Shown: positions 47,948-57,000 of the stretch, one piece after another
Layout of the letters: every line of letters begins with the position of its first letter
How positions within the stretch are numbered: position 1 is the first letter of the stretch
Source: Breoghania sp. L-A4
GTDB taxonomy: Bacteria; Pseudomonadota; Alphaproteobacteria; Rhizobiales; Stappiaceae
Assembly (NCBI RefSeq): GCF_003432385.1
Contig: NZ_CP031841.1
Location: 4,882,501-4,946,500 of the forward strand
Length of the DNA: 64,000 nucleotides
Direction of reading: 5' to 3'
The notes under the pieces: model-generated
What the model saw: only the letters and a program-made list of their open reading frames with translations
Told to the model about the DNA's origin: nothing
Databases searched by the model: none
Position numbers and translations under genes: made by a program

Positions 47948-49035
47948 CCACACCGGCACCTCCCGCGGTCGGCCCGCCGCTGGGAATCCTCGCGGAACTC
48001 ACCCACCGCTGCCCGCTGCAATGCGGCTATTGCTCCAACCCGGTGGAACTGCTCAAAGCCAACCGCGAGCTCGACACCGACGCCTGGATCAATGCGTTCG
48101 ATCAGGCCGCCAACCTCGGCATCCTGCAGGTGCATCTGTCTGGCGGTGAGCCGACGCTGCGCCGCGATCTCGACCAGCTCATCGCCGCGCTTTCGGGCCG
48201 GGGCGTCTACACCAATCTCATCACCGCGGCGGTGACGCTGACCGGTGACAAGCTCGACGCCTACGTCCGCGCCGGGCTCAATCATGTGCAGGTGAGCTTT
48301 CAGGGCGCGCGGCCGGAAACCACCGAACTCGTCGGCCGTTACAAAGGCGCGCATGAGAAGAAGCGCCAGGCCGCGCAACGGGTGGTCGAAACAGGGCTGC
48401 CGCTGACCATCAACGCACCGATCCACAAGCTCAACATCGCCGAGGTGCCGCTGTTCGTCGAGCTTGCGCTGGAGCTGGGCGCGGAGCGGCTGGAAATCGC
48501 CAACGTGCAATATTACGGCTGGGCCTATCTCAACCGCGCAGCACTCCTGCCGAACTACGACTCGGTCATGCGCCAGGTGGACTATGTGGAGCGCGTGCGC
48601 GAAGAGCTCACCGGCATCCTCAACATCGATTTCGTCACGCCCGACTACTACGCGGACTATCCCAAACCCTGCATGGGCGGCTGGGGATCGGACGCCTTCG
48701 CCATCACGCCGGACGGCACGGTGCTTCCCTGTCACGCGGCGCAATCGATCACCGCGCTGAGCTTCGACCGCGTCACCGAGCGGCCGCTGAAGGAGATTTG
48801 GGAGAATTCGGACGCCTTCAACCGCTACCGCGGCTTCGACTGGATGCCGGAACCCTGCCGCTCCTGCGAGCGCAAGGAGATCGATTTCGGCGGCTGCCGC
48901 TGCCAGGCCTTCGCCATGACGGGCGATGCGGCGGCCGCCGATCCAACCTGCATCAAGTCACCCCACCACGCGGCCTTGCGCGACCTGCCGCCGGAAGAAC
49001 CCGTCCGCCACCGGGTGATCGGCGGGGCGGCCTGA
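47944..49035 (+). CDS. pqqE: Radical SAM PqqA cross-linking enzyme PqqE
   Basis: This 363-residue enzyme links the Glu and Tyr side chains of PqqA. The radical SAM cluster ligands are C23-x3-C27-x2-C30 (THRCPLQCGYCSN). HLSGGEPTLRRDL follows, and the C-terminal SPASM cysteines are in CMGGWGSDAF, LPCHAAQS and EPCRSCERKEIDFGGCRCQ. Start ATG 47944 overlaps the pqqD stop. It completes pqqABCDE; the next gene is convergent, 10 bases on. Confidence 0.96.
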   Translation: MTTPAPPAVGPPLGILAELTHRCPLQCGYCSNPVELLKANRELDTDAWINAFDQAANLGILQVHLSGGEPTLRRDLDQLIAALSGRGVYTNLITAAVTLTGDKLDAYVRAGLNHVQVSFQGARPETTELVGRYKGAHEKKRQAAQRVVETGLPLTINAPIHKLNIAEVPLFVELALELGAERLEIANVQYYGWAYLNRAALLPNYDSVMRQVDYVERVREELTGILNIDFVTPDYYADYPKPCMGGWGSDAFAITPDGTVLPCHAAQSITALSFDRVTERPLKEIWENSDAFNRYRGFDWMPEPCRSCERKEIDFGGCRCQAFAMTGDAAAADPTCIKSPHHAALRDLPPEEPVRHRVIGGAA

Positions 49036-49045
49036 CGGCGCGCGC

Positions 49046-49681
49046 CTAGACGGGCACTGAAAACTTCTCGTTCTCCGGATCCATCACCCGCAATTCGCCC
49101 GAGCCGATGTCGAACCAGGCGCCATGCAGGGCAATGCGCTGGCGTCCCTCGAGAATCCGCACGCAGGGAAAGGTGCGCAGGTTCTTCAGCGACTGGCGGA
49201 TTCCGGCATATTCCATTGCCAGTTGCGGCGCGACGTCCTTGTCCAGCGGCATGCAGGCCAGCGTATCGGCCGCCGGCTGCAGCAGAGTGATCCATTTGCC
49301 GATGAAATCGCCCGGCGACAGCGGCACGGAATCCTCGGCGCGAAACGCCTCAATGCCGCCGCAGCGCGCGTGCCCCAGCACGATGATGTGCTCCACCTTC
49401 AGCGCCTGGACGGCGAATTCCAGTGCAGCACTGGTGCCGTGATAATCCCCGTTTTCTTCGTAGGGCGGCACAAGGTTGGCGACGTTGCGTACGACGAACA
49501 ACTCGCCCGGACCCACATCGAAGATTCCTTCGGGCGTCACCCGGCTGTCGCAGCAGCCGATCACCATCACCTTCGGCTTCTGGCCGTAGATGGCGAGATC
49601 GTGCAGCGCCTCGCGGTTGGGTTTGGATTTCTCGCGGTAGCGGCCGTAGCCCGCCAGCAGCTCTTCGGGAAACATGCTCAT
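49046..49681 (-). CDS. Beta-class carbonic anhydrase
   Basis: This 211-residue zinc enzyme interconverts CO2 and bicarbonate. Zinc and catalytic residues are seen in IGCCDSRVTPEGIF (Cys and the Asp-Arg dyad) and in LGHARCGGIEAF (His and Cys). LFVVRNVANLVPPYEENGD lies between. Length is normal. The gene converges on pqqE and is not obviously linked to it. Confidence 0.94.
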   Translation of the reverse strand: MSMFPEELLAGYGRYREKSKPNREALHDLAIYGQKPKVMVIGCCDSRVTPEGIFDVGPGELFVVRNVANLVPPYEENGDYHGTSAALEFAVQALKVEHIIVLGHARCGGIEAFRAEDSVPLSPGDFIGKWITLLQPAADTLACMPLDKDVAPQLAMEYAGIRQSLKNLRTFPCVRILEGRQRIALHGAWFDIGSGELRVMDPENEKFSVPV

Positions 49682-49964
49682 GCGTTCGCTGTTCCTGTGA
49701 CCGGTTCATCGTCGACACGTGCTGCCGTCATAAATCATTACGGCACGGAGGGAAATCGTCGGGCAATCACGACAGCGAAACACCGTCCCCCGAAAGCCGT
49801 CGCGCTGACTGCCCAGTCGCGAATACCCTCGATTAATCCAAGGAGTATCGGACTGCAGGATATTTCCAACCAGGACGGGGTGCTGACCAACCGATCGGCC
49901 GCGCCGCCCACTGCGCGCCTTTCGGCAGGTATGGTCTCCGCGCCTGCCGTTTCACGTCCGGGAA

Positions 49965-50357
49965 TTATCGCCGCTTGGCAGTCACTTCGATCTCCACCAG
50001 CATCTCCGGCTTGATCAGATCGCAAATCACCATGGTCGCGGCCGGGCGGATCTCGCCAAAGACCACACCCAGTTCGGCGAACACCACATCCACATAGGTG
50101 CGGTCGGAAACATAGTAACGCGCGCGCACCACGTCGCTCATGGAGGAGCCCGCCTCCTGCAGCGACGCGGCGATGGTCGCGAGCGCGTTGCGCGTCTGGT
50201 CGGCGACGCCGATGGGCATTTCCATGGTGGCGTAGTCGAAACCGGTGGTGCCGGAAACGAAAACCCAGTCGCCGTCGACGACGGCACGCGAATATCCCGC
50301 CTCACGCTCGAACGGCGAGCCGGTGGAAATCAGGCGTCTTGCGGACGGATCGGCCAT
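49965..50357 (-). CDS. RidA/YjgF-family protein
   Basis: This 130-residue single-domain Rid-fold protein shows YSRAVVDGDWVFVSGTTG, QTRNALATIAASLQEAGSS, VVRARYYVSD and a C-terminal LVEIEVTAKRR. In true RidA imine deaminases an Arg sits just before the LP/KP stretch near the C-terminus; here the aligned residues read CDLIKPEM without it, so it probably belongs to another Rid subgroup. Start ATG 50355-50357 lies 5 bases after the exonuclease stop. Confidence 0.85.
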   Translation of the reverse strand: MADPSARRLISTGSPFEREAGYSRAVVDGDWVFVSGTTGFDYATMEMPIGVADQTRNALATIAASLQEAGSSMSDVVRARYYVSDRTYVDVVFAELGVVFGEIRPAATMVICDLIKPEMLVEIEVTAKRR

Positions 50358-50362
50358 TGATG

Positions 50363-51169
50363 TTACTCGCATTCCAGAACGGTGATCACCGGGGCGTGGT
50401 CGGACGGGCGCTCCCAGCCGCGGGCGTCGCGGATGACCCGGATCTCGCGCACGCTGGGCTCCATTTGGGGCGTGACCCAGACATGATCCAGCCGCCGTCC
50501 CTTGTCGGCCGCCGACCAGTCCTTGGCCCGGTAGCTCCACCACGTATAAAGCTTCTCGTCCATCGGCACAAAACGGCGCATCATGTCGACAAACGGGCCC
50601 GATTCCCGCACCTGCTCGAAACGCTCGCATTCCAGCGGTGTATGGCTGACCACCTTGAGCAGCTTCTTATGCGACCAGACGTCTTCCTCATAGGGCGCGA
50701 TGTTGAGATCGCCGACAACGATGCTCGGCGCCTCGGTGCCGCCGAGCCACGCCTGCATCTCGTCGAGAAACTTCAGCTTGTGGGCGAACTTGTCGTTGAT
50801 CACCGGATCGGGCTCGTCGCCGCCCGCCGGCACATAGAAATTGTGCAACCGGAAGTATCCGTCACCGAAAGAGACATCCGCCGCCAGATGCCGGCTGTCG
50901 CCCATGTCGCAGAAGCCGCGCTTCTCGACATTCGACAGCGGCCGGCGTGAGGCGGTCGCAACCCCATGATAGCCCTTCTGGCCGTTGATCTCGATGTGCT
51001 CAAAGCCCAGCTTGCGCAGCGGCGCGAAGGGAAAATTCGCATCCGGGCACTTGGTCTCCTGCAGGCACAGCACATCGGGCTGATAAGTCTCGATGAACTG
51101 CTCGACGATTGGCATGCGCAGGCGCACGGAATTGATGTTCCAGGTGGCGAAGGAAAGACGGTCGGACAT
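50363..51169 (-). CDS. xth: Exodeoxyribonuclease III
   Basis: This 268-residue AP endonuclease and 3'-5' exonuclease of base excision repair has FATWNINSVRLRMP, CLQETKCPDANFP (metal Glu), NFYVPAGGDEPDP, VVGDLNIAPYEEDVW and the terminal ERPSDHAPVITVLE (catalytic Asp-His). Length and order match the ExoIII family. The Rid gene follows directly downstream. Confidence 0.95.
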   Translation of the reverse strand: MSDRLSFATWNINSVRLRMPIVEQFIETYQPDVLCLQETKCPDANFPFAPLRKLGFEHIEINGQKGYHGVATASRRPLSNVEKRGFCDMGDSRHLAADVSFGDGYFRLHNFYVPAGGDEPDPVINDKFAHKLKFLDEMQAWLGGTEAPSIVVGDLNIAPYEEDVWSHKKLLKVVSHTPLECERFEQVRESGPFVDMMRRFVPMDEKLYTWWSYRAKDWSAADKGRRLDHVWVTPQMEPSVREIRVIRDARGWERPSDHAPVITVLECE

Positions 51170-51275
51170 GGAGGACTTTCGCGAGAATCAACGGGAGACG
51201 CGAGCCTATCGCGCTTTCCACCTCGGGCCTATCGCCCTCACCGGAACTGTCCACCACTCCCGCCCGGCCATTTGA

Positions 51276-51305
51276 GCGCCGGGGCAAGCCTGTCCGCCCC
51301 GGCGC
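51276..51305 (-). terminator. Hairpin after the homocysteine methyltransferase gene
   Basis: GCGCCGGGGC (51276-51285) pairs perfectly with GCCCCGGCGC (51296-51305) around a 10-base loop, 10 bases beyond the gene's stop. No T-run follows in the minus sense. Confidence 0.5.
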
Positions 51306-51314
51306 CGGTTGCAA

Positions 51315-52271
51315 TCATGCGGCGATGCGCGCCGTGGCACACGCGCGGCAAATCTGCTCGACATGCCGATGATCCGTGCCGCAACAGCCGCCCAGCACCG
51401 TGAAGTACGGATTGCGGCGGCGCAGTTCGACGTAGTCCCGTGCCAGCTCATCGGGGTTGCCGTCGTCCAGCGTCTCGGCGGCATCGAGCTCTTCATGGCT
51501 GCAGCGCGAGGCGTTGGCCCGAACCCCGCGCAATCGCGACAACCATGGTTCGCCGGCCGCCAGGACGCGTTCGAAATGACTCGGGTGCGCGCAGTTGATC
51601 ATGTAGTAGGCCGGCCCCTTGCCGGTCGCCATGTCCACGAGCGCGATGGCGTCCTTCAGCGTCTGACCGGTCGGCAGCCGGCCGTCGGTCTCCAGCGTGA
51701 AGGAAATCGCCACGGGCATTCCAACCGCTTGCGCGGCGCAGGTGATGCCGATCGCCTCCGCCGCATTGGTCATGGTGATGGCCGAAATCATGTCGACATC
51801 CGTCTCGGCAAAGGCGGCGATTTGCGGCGTATGATAGGCCTCCGCCTGCGCGGCCGTCATCGCCTTGCCGGCGACATATCCGTCACCACGCGGGCCGACA
51901 CAGCCGCTGAGCACAACCGGCTGCCCATATCCCTCGAACTCGCGGCGCAGATCCGCCAGATGGGTCACCGCGCGGCGGTTGGTCCGGGCAAGCTCGTCGG
52001 CGGAATAACCCAGCTTGCTGCCCCAGTCGGAACTCGCCCGCCAGGTGGCGGTTTCCAAGATGAAACCGACATTGCCATCCCGCGCGATCTGCGAATAGCG
52101 GCGGTAGTAGGCTTCCAGCGCCTCGATGCCATCGAGCCGCCTCAACAAATCGAAGGCGGCGAAGTGGGGCAGATCGAAACCTTCGTGAAAAACCAGCGTC
52201 GTCTCCAGCCCGCCATCGGTCAGAAACAACGCGTCACCCAGTTGCGGCAATGAATGTCTGTATTTGCTCAT
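51315..52271 (-). CDS. Homocysteine S-methyltransferase family protein
   Basis: This 318-residue zinc-dependent methyltransferase TIM barrel has LFLTDGGLETTLVFHEG at the start, ETATWRASSDWGSKLG, VVLSGCVGPRGDGY and the zinc ligands in MINCAHPSHFE and VLGGCCGTDHRHVEQIC. It would move a methyl group from S-methylmethionine or a similar donor to homocysteine. Start ATG 52269-52271 follows AGG. The donor is unknown. Confidence 0.88.
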   Translation of the reverse strand: MSKYRHSLPQLGDALFLTDGGLETTLVFHEGFDLPHFAAFDLLRRLDGIEALEAYYRRYSQIARDGNVGFILETATWRASSDWGSKLGYSADELARTNRRAVTHLADLRREFEGYGQPVVLSGCVGPRGDGYVAGKAMTAAQAEAYHTPQIAAFAETDVDMISAITMTNAAEAIGITCAAQAVGMPVAISFTLETDGRLPTGQTLKDAIALVDMATGKGPAYYMINCAHPSHFERVLAAGEPWLSRLRGVRANASRCSHEELDAAETLDDGNPDELARDYVELRRRNPYFTVLGGCCGTDHRHVEQICRACATARIAA

Positions 52272-52806
52272 CTCGAAACCTGTTGGAATGTCGGCCTGTC
52301 GGGGCCAGCCGTTAAGATCAATGATGTGATCCGGCGGGGCCCGGGATACGGGACTGCGTCGCGTGGGCGCATGAGCCGGACGATTGGTGCATATGCACGA
52401 TGCGCCTGCCATAAACCTGTCGGGACGCATGCGCCTGTAGGAAAAATCACATAGCGAAAATTTTTGCACGAACGCCCGGTTTCAAGCCGGAGCCGCGGTC
52501 CGGACCACGGCCGCCATCCGCAGATTCACTTTGATCGGGGGTTTTTTGTGCCCTGCGGCAAGATTCTTCGTGGCAAATGCGCCGCGCCGTGTACAAGGGG
52601 CGCACTTCCCGATCAGGCAGATGCGCTGCACGGGCGCCCTTTGGCGCGCCGCTTGGTATGGCGCTCATTGTCTGATGTGAGCATGTCGGGTCCCTCCGGA
52701 CCCGGATCTTGCCTCACTCACTTTGAAATCGATCGCCATCCCGGCCAGGAACATCACCGGCGGAAAGCGGATCGATCAGGCCATGCCTGCGAACACCGAG
52801 CACACG
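52272..52806. other. Divergent region upstream of the methyltransferase and helicase genes
   Basis: This 535-base gap holds both promoters. Near the methyltransferase is a perfect palindrome GTGCATATGCAC (52387-52398), flanked by GCATG-rich sequence. On the helicase side, 52540-52660 is rich in small inverted repeats (TGCCctgcGGCA at 52549-52560; AAGATTCTT near 52561; GGGCGC...GCGCCC around 52589-52642). It could be a structured 5' leader. I looked for a SAM riboswitch and found none I recognise. Confidence 0.4.
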
Positions 52807-54558
52807 ATGCCCCTGAATAGCTATTCGACGTCCATTGTCCCTACCCTTGCCCGCGCCCTCAGCGAAAAAGGCTATACCGATCTCACCCCGGTGCAGAGCG
52901 CCGTCATTGAGGCGGATGCCGACGGCCGCGACCTTCTGGTCTCCGCCCAGACCGGCTCCGGCAAGACCGTGGCCTTCGGCCTCGCGATCGCGCCGACGCT
53001 GCTGGAAGAAGCCGAGATCTTCGGCAAGGCCGAGCTGCCGCTGGCCCTCGTCGTCGCGCCCACCCGCGAACTGGCCCTGCAGGTCTGCCGCGAAATCGAG
53101 TGGCTCTATGCCCCGGCCGGCGCCAAGGTCGTTTCCTGCGTCGGCGGCATGGAAATGCGCGTCGAGCGCCGGGCACTGAATTTCGGCGCCCATATCGTCG
53201 TCGGCACTCCGGGCCGCCTGCGCGACCATCTCGAGCGCGGTTCGCTGGATGCCTCACAACTCAAGTGCGTCGTGCTCGACGAAGCCGACGAGATGCTCGA
53301 TCTGGGCTTTCGCGAGGATCTCGAGTTCATTCTCGACGCCGCGCCCAGCGAACGCCGCACCCTGATGTTCTCGGCGACCGTAGCGAAACCCATCGCGGAT
53401 CTCGCCAAGCGTTTCCAGAACAACGCCCTGCGCATCTCCACGGTGAGCGAGCGCGAGCAGCACGTCGATATCGACTACAAGGCGCTGCGGATCGCTCCCA
53501 ACGACAAGGAGAACGCCATCATCAATGCGCTGCGCTTCTATGAGGCGGGCGCGGCCTTGGTGTTCTGCTCCACCCGCGAGACCGTCAAGCGCATGAGCGC
53601 GCGGTTGCTCAATCGCGGGTTTTCGACCGTCGCGCTGTCGGGCGAGCTCAGCCAGAACGAGCGCACCCATGCGCTGCAGGCGCTGCGCGACGGCCGCGCC
53701 AAGGTCTGCGTCGCCACCGATGTCGCCGCCCGCGGCATCGATCTGCCCAATCTCGACCTGGTCATCCATGCCGATCTGCCGACCAACAAGGAAACCCTGC
53801 TGCACCGTTCGGGCCGCACCGGCCGGGCCGGGCGCAAGGGCACCTGCGTGCTGCTGGTGCCGCACAACCGCCGGCGTCAGGCCGAACGACTGCTGGGCTC
53901 CGCCGGCATCACCGCGAGCTGGGAGGTCCCCCCGTCCGCGACTGATATTCTGCAGCGCGATCGCGAACGGCTGTTGGCCGATCCCGCATGGGACGCGGAA
54001 GCCGACGAGACCGTTCGCGAGTTCGCCGACGCCCTGATGGCGAGCAAGACCGCCGACCAGATCGCACTCGCCTACGCGCGCCTTTATCGCGACGGCCAGC
54101 CCGCTCCGGAAGAGCTGCTCGATGTGGCGCCCTTCCAGGACGAGCCCGCGCGCCCCGCGCGCGAGGAAATGCAGAACGGCGTGTGGTTCCGCATGAATGT
54201 CGGCCGCAAGCACAATGCCGAGCCGCGCTGGCTGCTGCCGCTGATCTGCCGCCGCGGCCACGTCACCAAGAAGGAAATCGGCTCCATCCGCATTCAGGAA
54301 AACGAGACCCTGTTCGAGATGGAACCGCGCATGGTGGATCGTTTCCTCACCGCGATCGCGAAACCCGACGAGGAAGACAGCTCCGTGCGCATCGAGCGGC
54401 TGGCGCCTGGCGAGACGCCGGCACCCCGTCCCGGCCGCCGCGAACGCGAGACCGGGGCCGGCTACAAGCCGAAAAGCTTCGGCCCGAAGAAATTCGGCCC
54501 CAAACGTGACGGCGCGGCAGCGCGCACGCACACGAAGAAGCCGCATCGGGGCAAATAG
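52807..54558 (+). CDS. DEAD-box RNA helicase with DbpA-type C-terminus
   Basis: This ATP-dependent RNA helicase is about 583 residues. Its motifs are LTPVQSAVIEA (Q), SAQTGSGKTVAF (I), VVAPTRELALQV (Ia), GTPGRLRDHLE (Ib), VLDEADEML (II), MFSATVAKPI (III), CVATDVAARGIDLPN (V) and HRSGRTGRAGRKG (VI). After residue about 440 comes a DbpA-like RNA-binding domain (NGVWFRMNVGRKHNAEPRWL; KKEIGSIRI), then a basic tail with repeated FGPKK/FGPKR. DbpA-like proteins act in ribosome assembly. ATG 52783 is an alternative start. Confidence 0.92.
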   Translation: MPLNSYSTSIVPTLARALSEKGYTDLTPVQSAVIEADADGRDLLVSAQTGSGKTVAFGLAIAPTLLEEAEIFGKAELPLALVVAPTRELALQVCREIEWLYAPAGAKVVSCVGGMEMRVERRALNFGAHIVVGTPGRLRDHLERGSLDASQLKCVVLDEADEMLDLGFREDLEFILDAAPSERRTLMFSATVAKPIADLAKRFQNNALRISTVSEREQHVDIDYKALRIAPNDKENAIINALRFYEAGAALVFCSTRETVKRMSARLLNRGFSTVALSGELSQNERTHALQALRDGRAKVCVATDVAARGIDLPNLDLVIHADLPTNKETLLHRSGRTGRAGRKGTCVLLVPHNRRRQAERLLGSAGITASWEVPPSATDILQRDRERLLADPAWDAEADETVREFADALMASKTADQIALAYARLYRDGQPAPEELLDVAPFQDEPARPAREEMQNGVWFRMNVGRKHNAEPRWLLPLICRRGHVTKKEIGSIRIQENETLFEMEPRMVDRFLTAIAKPDEEDSSVRIERLAPGETPAPRPGRRERETGAGYKPKSFGPKKFGPKRDGAAARTHTKKPHRGK

Positions 54559-54694
54559 GCGCATCGCGCGGGACGCATTTCGATTCCGCGCCGCCCATGC
54601 CTGATATGTCGCCCGACAATGTCCGCGGACGATGACAAATCGCCTTCGCGGGTGTAATCAGGTGCCTTCAATCGCAGGAATGCAGGAGAGGACG

Positions 54695-55654
54695 ATGGTC
54701 GCGAAGATTTTCATCGATGGCGAAGCCGGCACAACGGGTCTGGAGATCCGCGAGCGGCTGGCGCCTCGTCGCGACATTGAACTGATGTCCATCGCCGACG
54801 ATCGGCGCAAGGACCTGGGCGCGCGGCGCGACATGCTCAACGCCGCCGACATCGCGATCCTGTGCCTGCCGGACGATGCGGCGAAGCAATCCGTGTCGCT
54901 GATCGAGAACCCGGAAACCCGGGTGATCGACGCCTCCACCGCCTATCGCGTGGATCCCGACTGGGCCTATGGCTTCGCCGAAATGACCGCCGATCAGGCC
55001 TCCGTGATCGCCGCCTCCAAGCGGGTCGCCAATCCGGGCTGTTATCCGCAAGGGGTGATTGCCTGCGTGCGACCGCTCATCGAGGCCGGCCTGCTTCCCG
55101 CGGACTATCCCTTTACGGTCAACGCGATCTCGGGCTATTCCGGCGGCGGCCGAAAGATGATCGAGGATTACGAGGCGATGGCTCCGGGTGAGGCGCCGCC
55201 GTGGATCCCCTATGCACTCGGATTCGGCCACAAGCATCTGCCCGAAATGCGCAGCTACTCATGCATGGACATCGACCCGCTGTTCCAGCCGGCCGTGGGC
55301 GCCTACAAGCAGGGCATGGTCACCATGGTTCCGCTGCAACTGGGCAATCTGCCCGCGTCGGTGACCGGCAAGACCCTGCATGCGGCGATTTCGGACTGGT
55401 TCGATCCCGCCAGCGGCTTCGTCGAGGTGGCCGATTACGCGGCCGTCGAAAAAGTGCCGGAACTGGACCCGCGCACGCTCAACGGCACCAACGCCATGCG
55501 GCTGTATGTGTTTGCCAATGACGCGCGGCGTCAGGTGGTGCTCGCCGCCGTCTATGACAATCTCGGAAAGGGCGCGTCCGGCGCCGCCGTGCAGAACCTG
55601 AACCTGATGCTTGGGTGCGACGCTCGCAAGAGCCTCGCACAAGAAGCCGCCTGA
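54695..55654 (+). CDS. argC: N-acetyl-gamma-glutamyl-phosphate reductase
   Basis: This 319-residue enzyme of arginine synthesis is of the shorter type 2 ArgC. VAKIFIDGEAGTTGLEIRER begins the NADP-binding fold. SKRVANPGCYPQGVIACVRP carries the catalytic Cys, and AISGYSGGGRKMIEDYEAM and KHLPEMRSY are conserved. LNGTNAMRLYVFANDA lies near the end. Start ATG 54695 has AGGAGAGG before it. leuD follows by 114 bases. Confidence 0.94.
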   Translation: MVAKIFIDGEAGTTGLEIRERLAPRRDIELMSIADDRRKDLGARRDMLNAADIAILCLPDDAAKQSVSLIENPETRVIDASTAYRVDPDWAYGFAEMTADQASVIAASKRVANPGCYPQGVIACVRPLIEAGLLPADYPFTVNAISGYSGGGRKMIEDYEAMAPGEAPPWIPYALGFGHKHLPEMRSYSCMDIDPLFQPAVGAYKQGMVTMVPLQLGNLPASVTGKTLHAAISDWFDPASGFVEVADYAAVEKVPELDPRTLNGTNAMRLYVFANDARRQVVLAAVYDNLGKGASGAAVQNLNLMLGCDARKSLAQEAA

Positions 55655-55768
55655 GCCTTGCCGCGCCGCAGAACCCTGTTGTAAAGACCGACGTGAGACG
55701 AGGATACGACGCCGCGAAGGCGCACAGCCCGATGTCGCGTCCGGTTCGCCAGATTAAAGAGGTTTCCC

Positions 55769-56374
55769 TTGGAAAAGTTCACGACGCTCACCGGTGTTGC
55801 CGCGCCGCTGCCGATCATCAATGTCGACACCGACATGATCATCCCCAAGCAGTTCCTGAAAACCATCAAGCGCACCGGCCTTGGCACCGCGCTGTTTGCC
55901 GAGATGCGCTACAACGAGGATGGATCGGAGAACGCCGATTTCATTCTCAACAAGCCGGCCTATCGTGATGCGAAGATTCTCGTGGCCGGCGACAATTTCG
56001 GCTGCGGTTCGAGCCGCGAGCATGCGCCCTGGGCCCTTCTGGATTTCGGCATCCGCTGCGTGATCTCCACCTCGTTTGCCGACATCTTCTACAACAACTG
56101 CTTCAAGAACGGCATCCTGCCGGTCCAGGTGACCCAGGAACAGCTCGACGCGCTGATGGACGACGCCTCGCGCGGCTCCAACTCGACGGTAACCGTTGAT
56201 CTCGAGACCCAGCAGATCAAGGGTCCCGACGGCGGCACGATCAGCTTCGAGATCGACCCCTTCCGCAAGCATTGCCTGCTCAACGGCCTCGACGACATCG
56301 GCCTGACCATGGAAAAGGCCGATTCCATCGCCGCCTTCGAGGCGAAGAACCTCGAGACCCATCCCTGGGCATAA
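55769..56374 (+). CDS. leuD: 3-isopropylmalate dehydratase small subunit
   Basis: This 201-residue swivel-domain subunit works with LeuC (not in the window) to isomerise isopropylmalate. [58 protein letters not shown] and the terminal NLETHPWA are typical. A TTG start at 55769 with AGAGG upstream is required by the N-terminus [16 protein letters not shown] bidirectional terminator follows. Confidence 0.95.
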   Translation: MEKFTTLTGVAAPLPIINVDTDMIIPKQFLKTIKRTGLGTALFAEMRYNEDGSENADFILNKPAYRDAKILVAGDNFGCGSSREHAPWALLDFGIRCVISTSFADIFYNNCFKNGILPVQVTQEQLDALMDDASRGSNSTVTVDLETQQIKGPDGGTISFEIDPFRKHCLLNGLDDIGLTMEKADSIAAFEAKNLETHPWA

Positions 56375-56396
56375 GGGCGGGCATTCGCTGAATCGA

Positions 56397-56429
56397 AAAG
56401 GCGCCGCCCGCGAGGGCCGCGCCTTTTTT
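56397..56429. terminator. Bidirectional intrinsic terminator between leuD and the cNMP-binding gene
   Basis: AAAAGGCGC (56397-56405) pairs with GCGCCTTTT (56419-56427), followed by further T. The stem has A-runs on one side and T-runs on the other, so it can stop leuD transcription rightward and the convergent gene leftward. Confidence 0.85.
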
Positions 56430-56449
56430 GTTGAACAAACCGGAAGCCT

Positions 56450-56947
56450 TCAGCGCACAGTCTTGCCTGCTTCCGCGGCCGCGAAGGCGCTGATCTCGTC
56501 GAGCGTGTCGGCGACCCGGCTCATCTCGCTCGTTGTCGCGCGCAGCCGGTCAGTGAGTTTGACGCGCAGCGCCTCGGCGATGTCGGGATACTCCTGCAGC
56601 ATCCGCTTGAACAACGCGCGGCGAATGCGGATCACCTCGCTGCGTTCGCGGGCCACAGCGGTGTTGGGCCGCGAGGTCTCGATGAACAGCGCCATCTCTC
56701 CCAGCAGCGACCCGGGACCGAAGGTTCCGCGCTCCTCGGCTCCCTCCTCGCTTTCCTCGGAAAGCACGATCTCGCCCGACACCACCACGTAGCCGGCTTC
56801 CGTGCGCTCACCCTGGTGGTAGAGCTCGGTGCCGGCATTGATGGTGATGTTTTCCGCGCTGAAGGCGAACAGGCGCAGCTGCTCGTCGGAGAAAGCCTCC
56901 AGCAGCGGCACCTGACGCAGATAGCTGATATCGCGGTCCAGACTCAT
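56450..56947 (-). CDS. Cyclic-nucleotide-binding domain protein
   Basis: This 165-residue protein consists of one cNMP-binding (Crp-type) domain without a DNA-binding helix-turn-helix. It has VPLLEAFSDEQLRLFAF, LYHQGERTEAGYVVVSGEI and the phosphate-cassette-like GPGSLLGEMALFIETSRPNT, then helices. The cassette lacks the usual Arg directly after GE-A/S, so ligand binding is uncertain. It lies 53 bases downstream of the response regulator gene and may be co-transcribed with it. Confidence 0.85.
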   Translation of the reverse strand: MSLDRDISYLRQVPLLEAFSDEQLRLFAFSAENITINAGTELYHQGERTEAGYVVVSGEIVLSEESEEGAEERGTFGPGSLLGEMALFIETSRPNTAVARERSEVIRIRRALFKRMLQEYPDIAEALRVKLTDRLRATTSEMSRVADTLDEISAFAAAEAGKTVR

Positions 56948-57000
56948 GCGCTCACTCGGCTCACAACAACACCCGGTTCACAGACCCTTCCGATCACCGC

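Noticed and set aside
52272-52480. SAM-type riboswitch upstream of the homocysteine methyltransferase
   Set aside because: I could not find the pseudoknot or the conserved core of the alphaproteobacterial SAM-II motif in this stretch.
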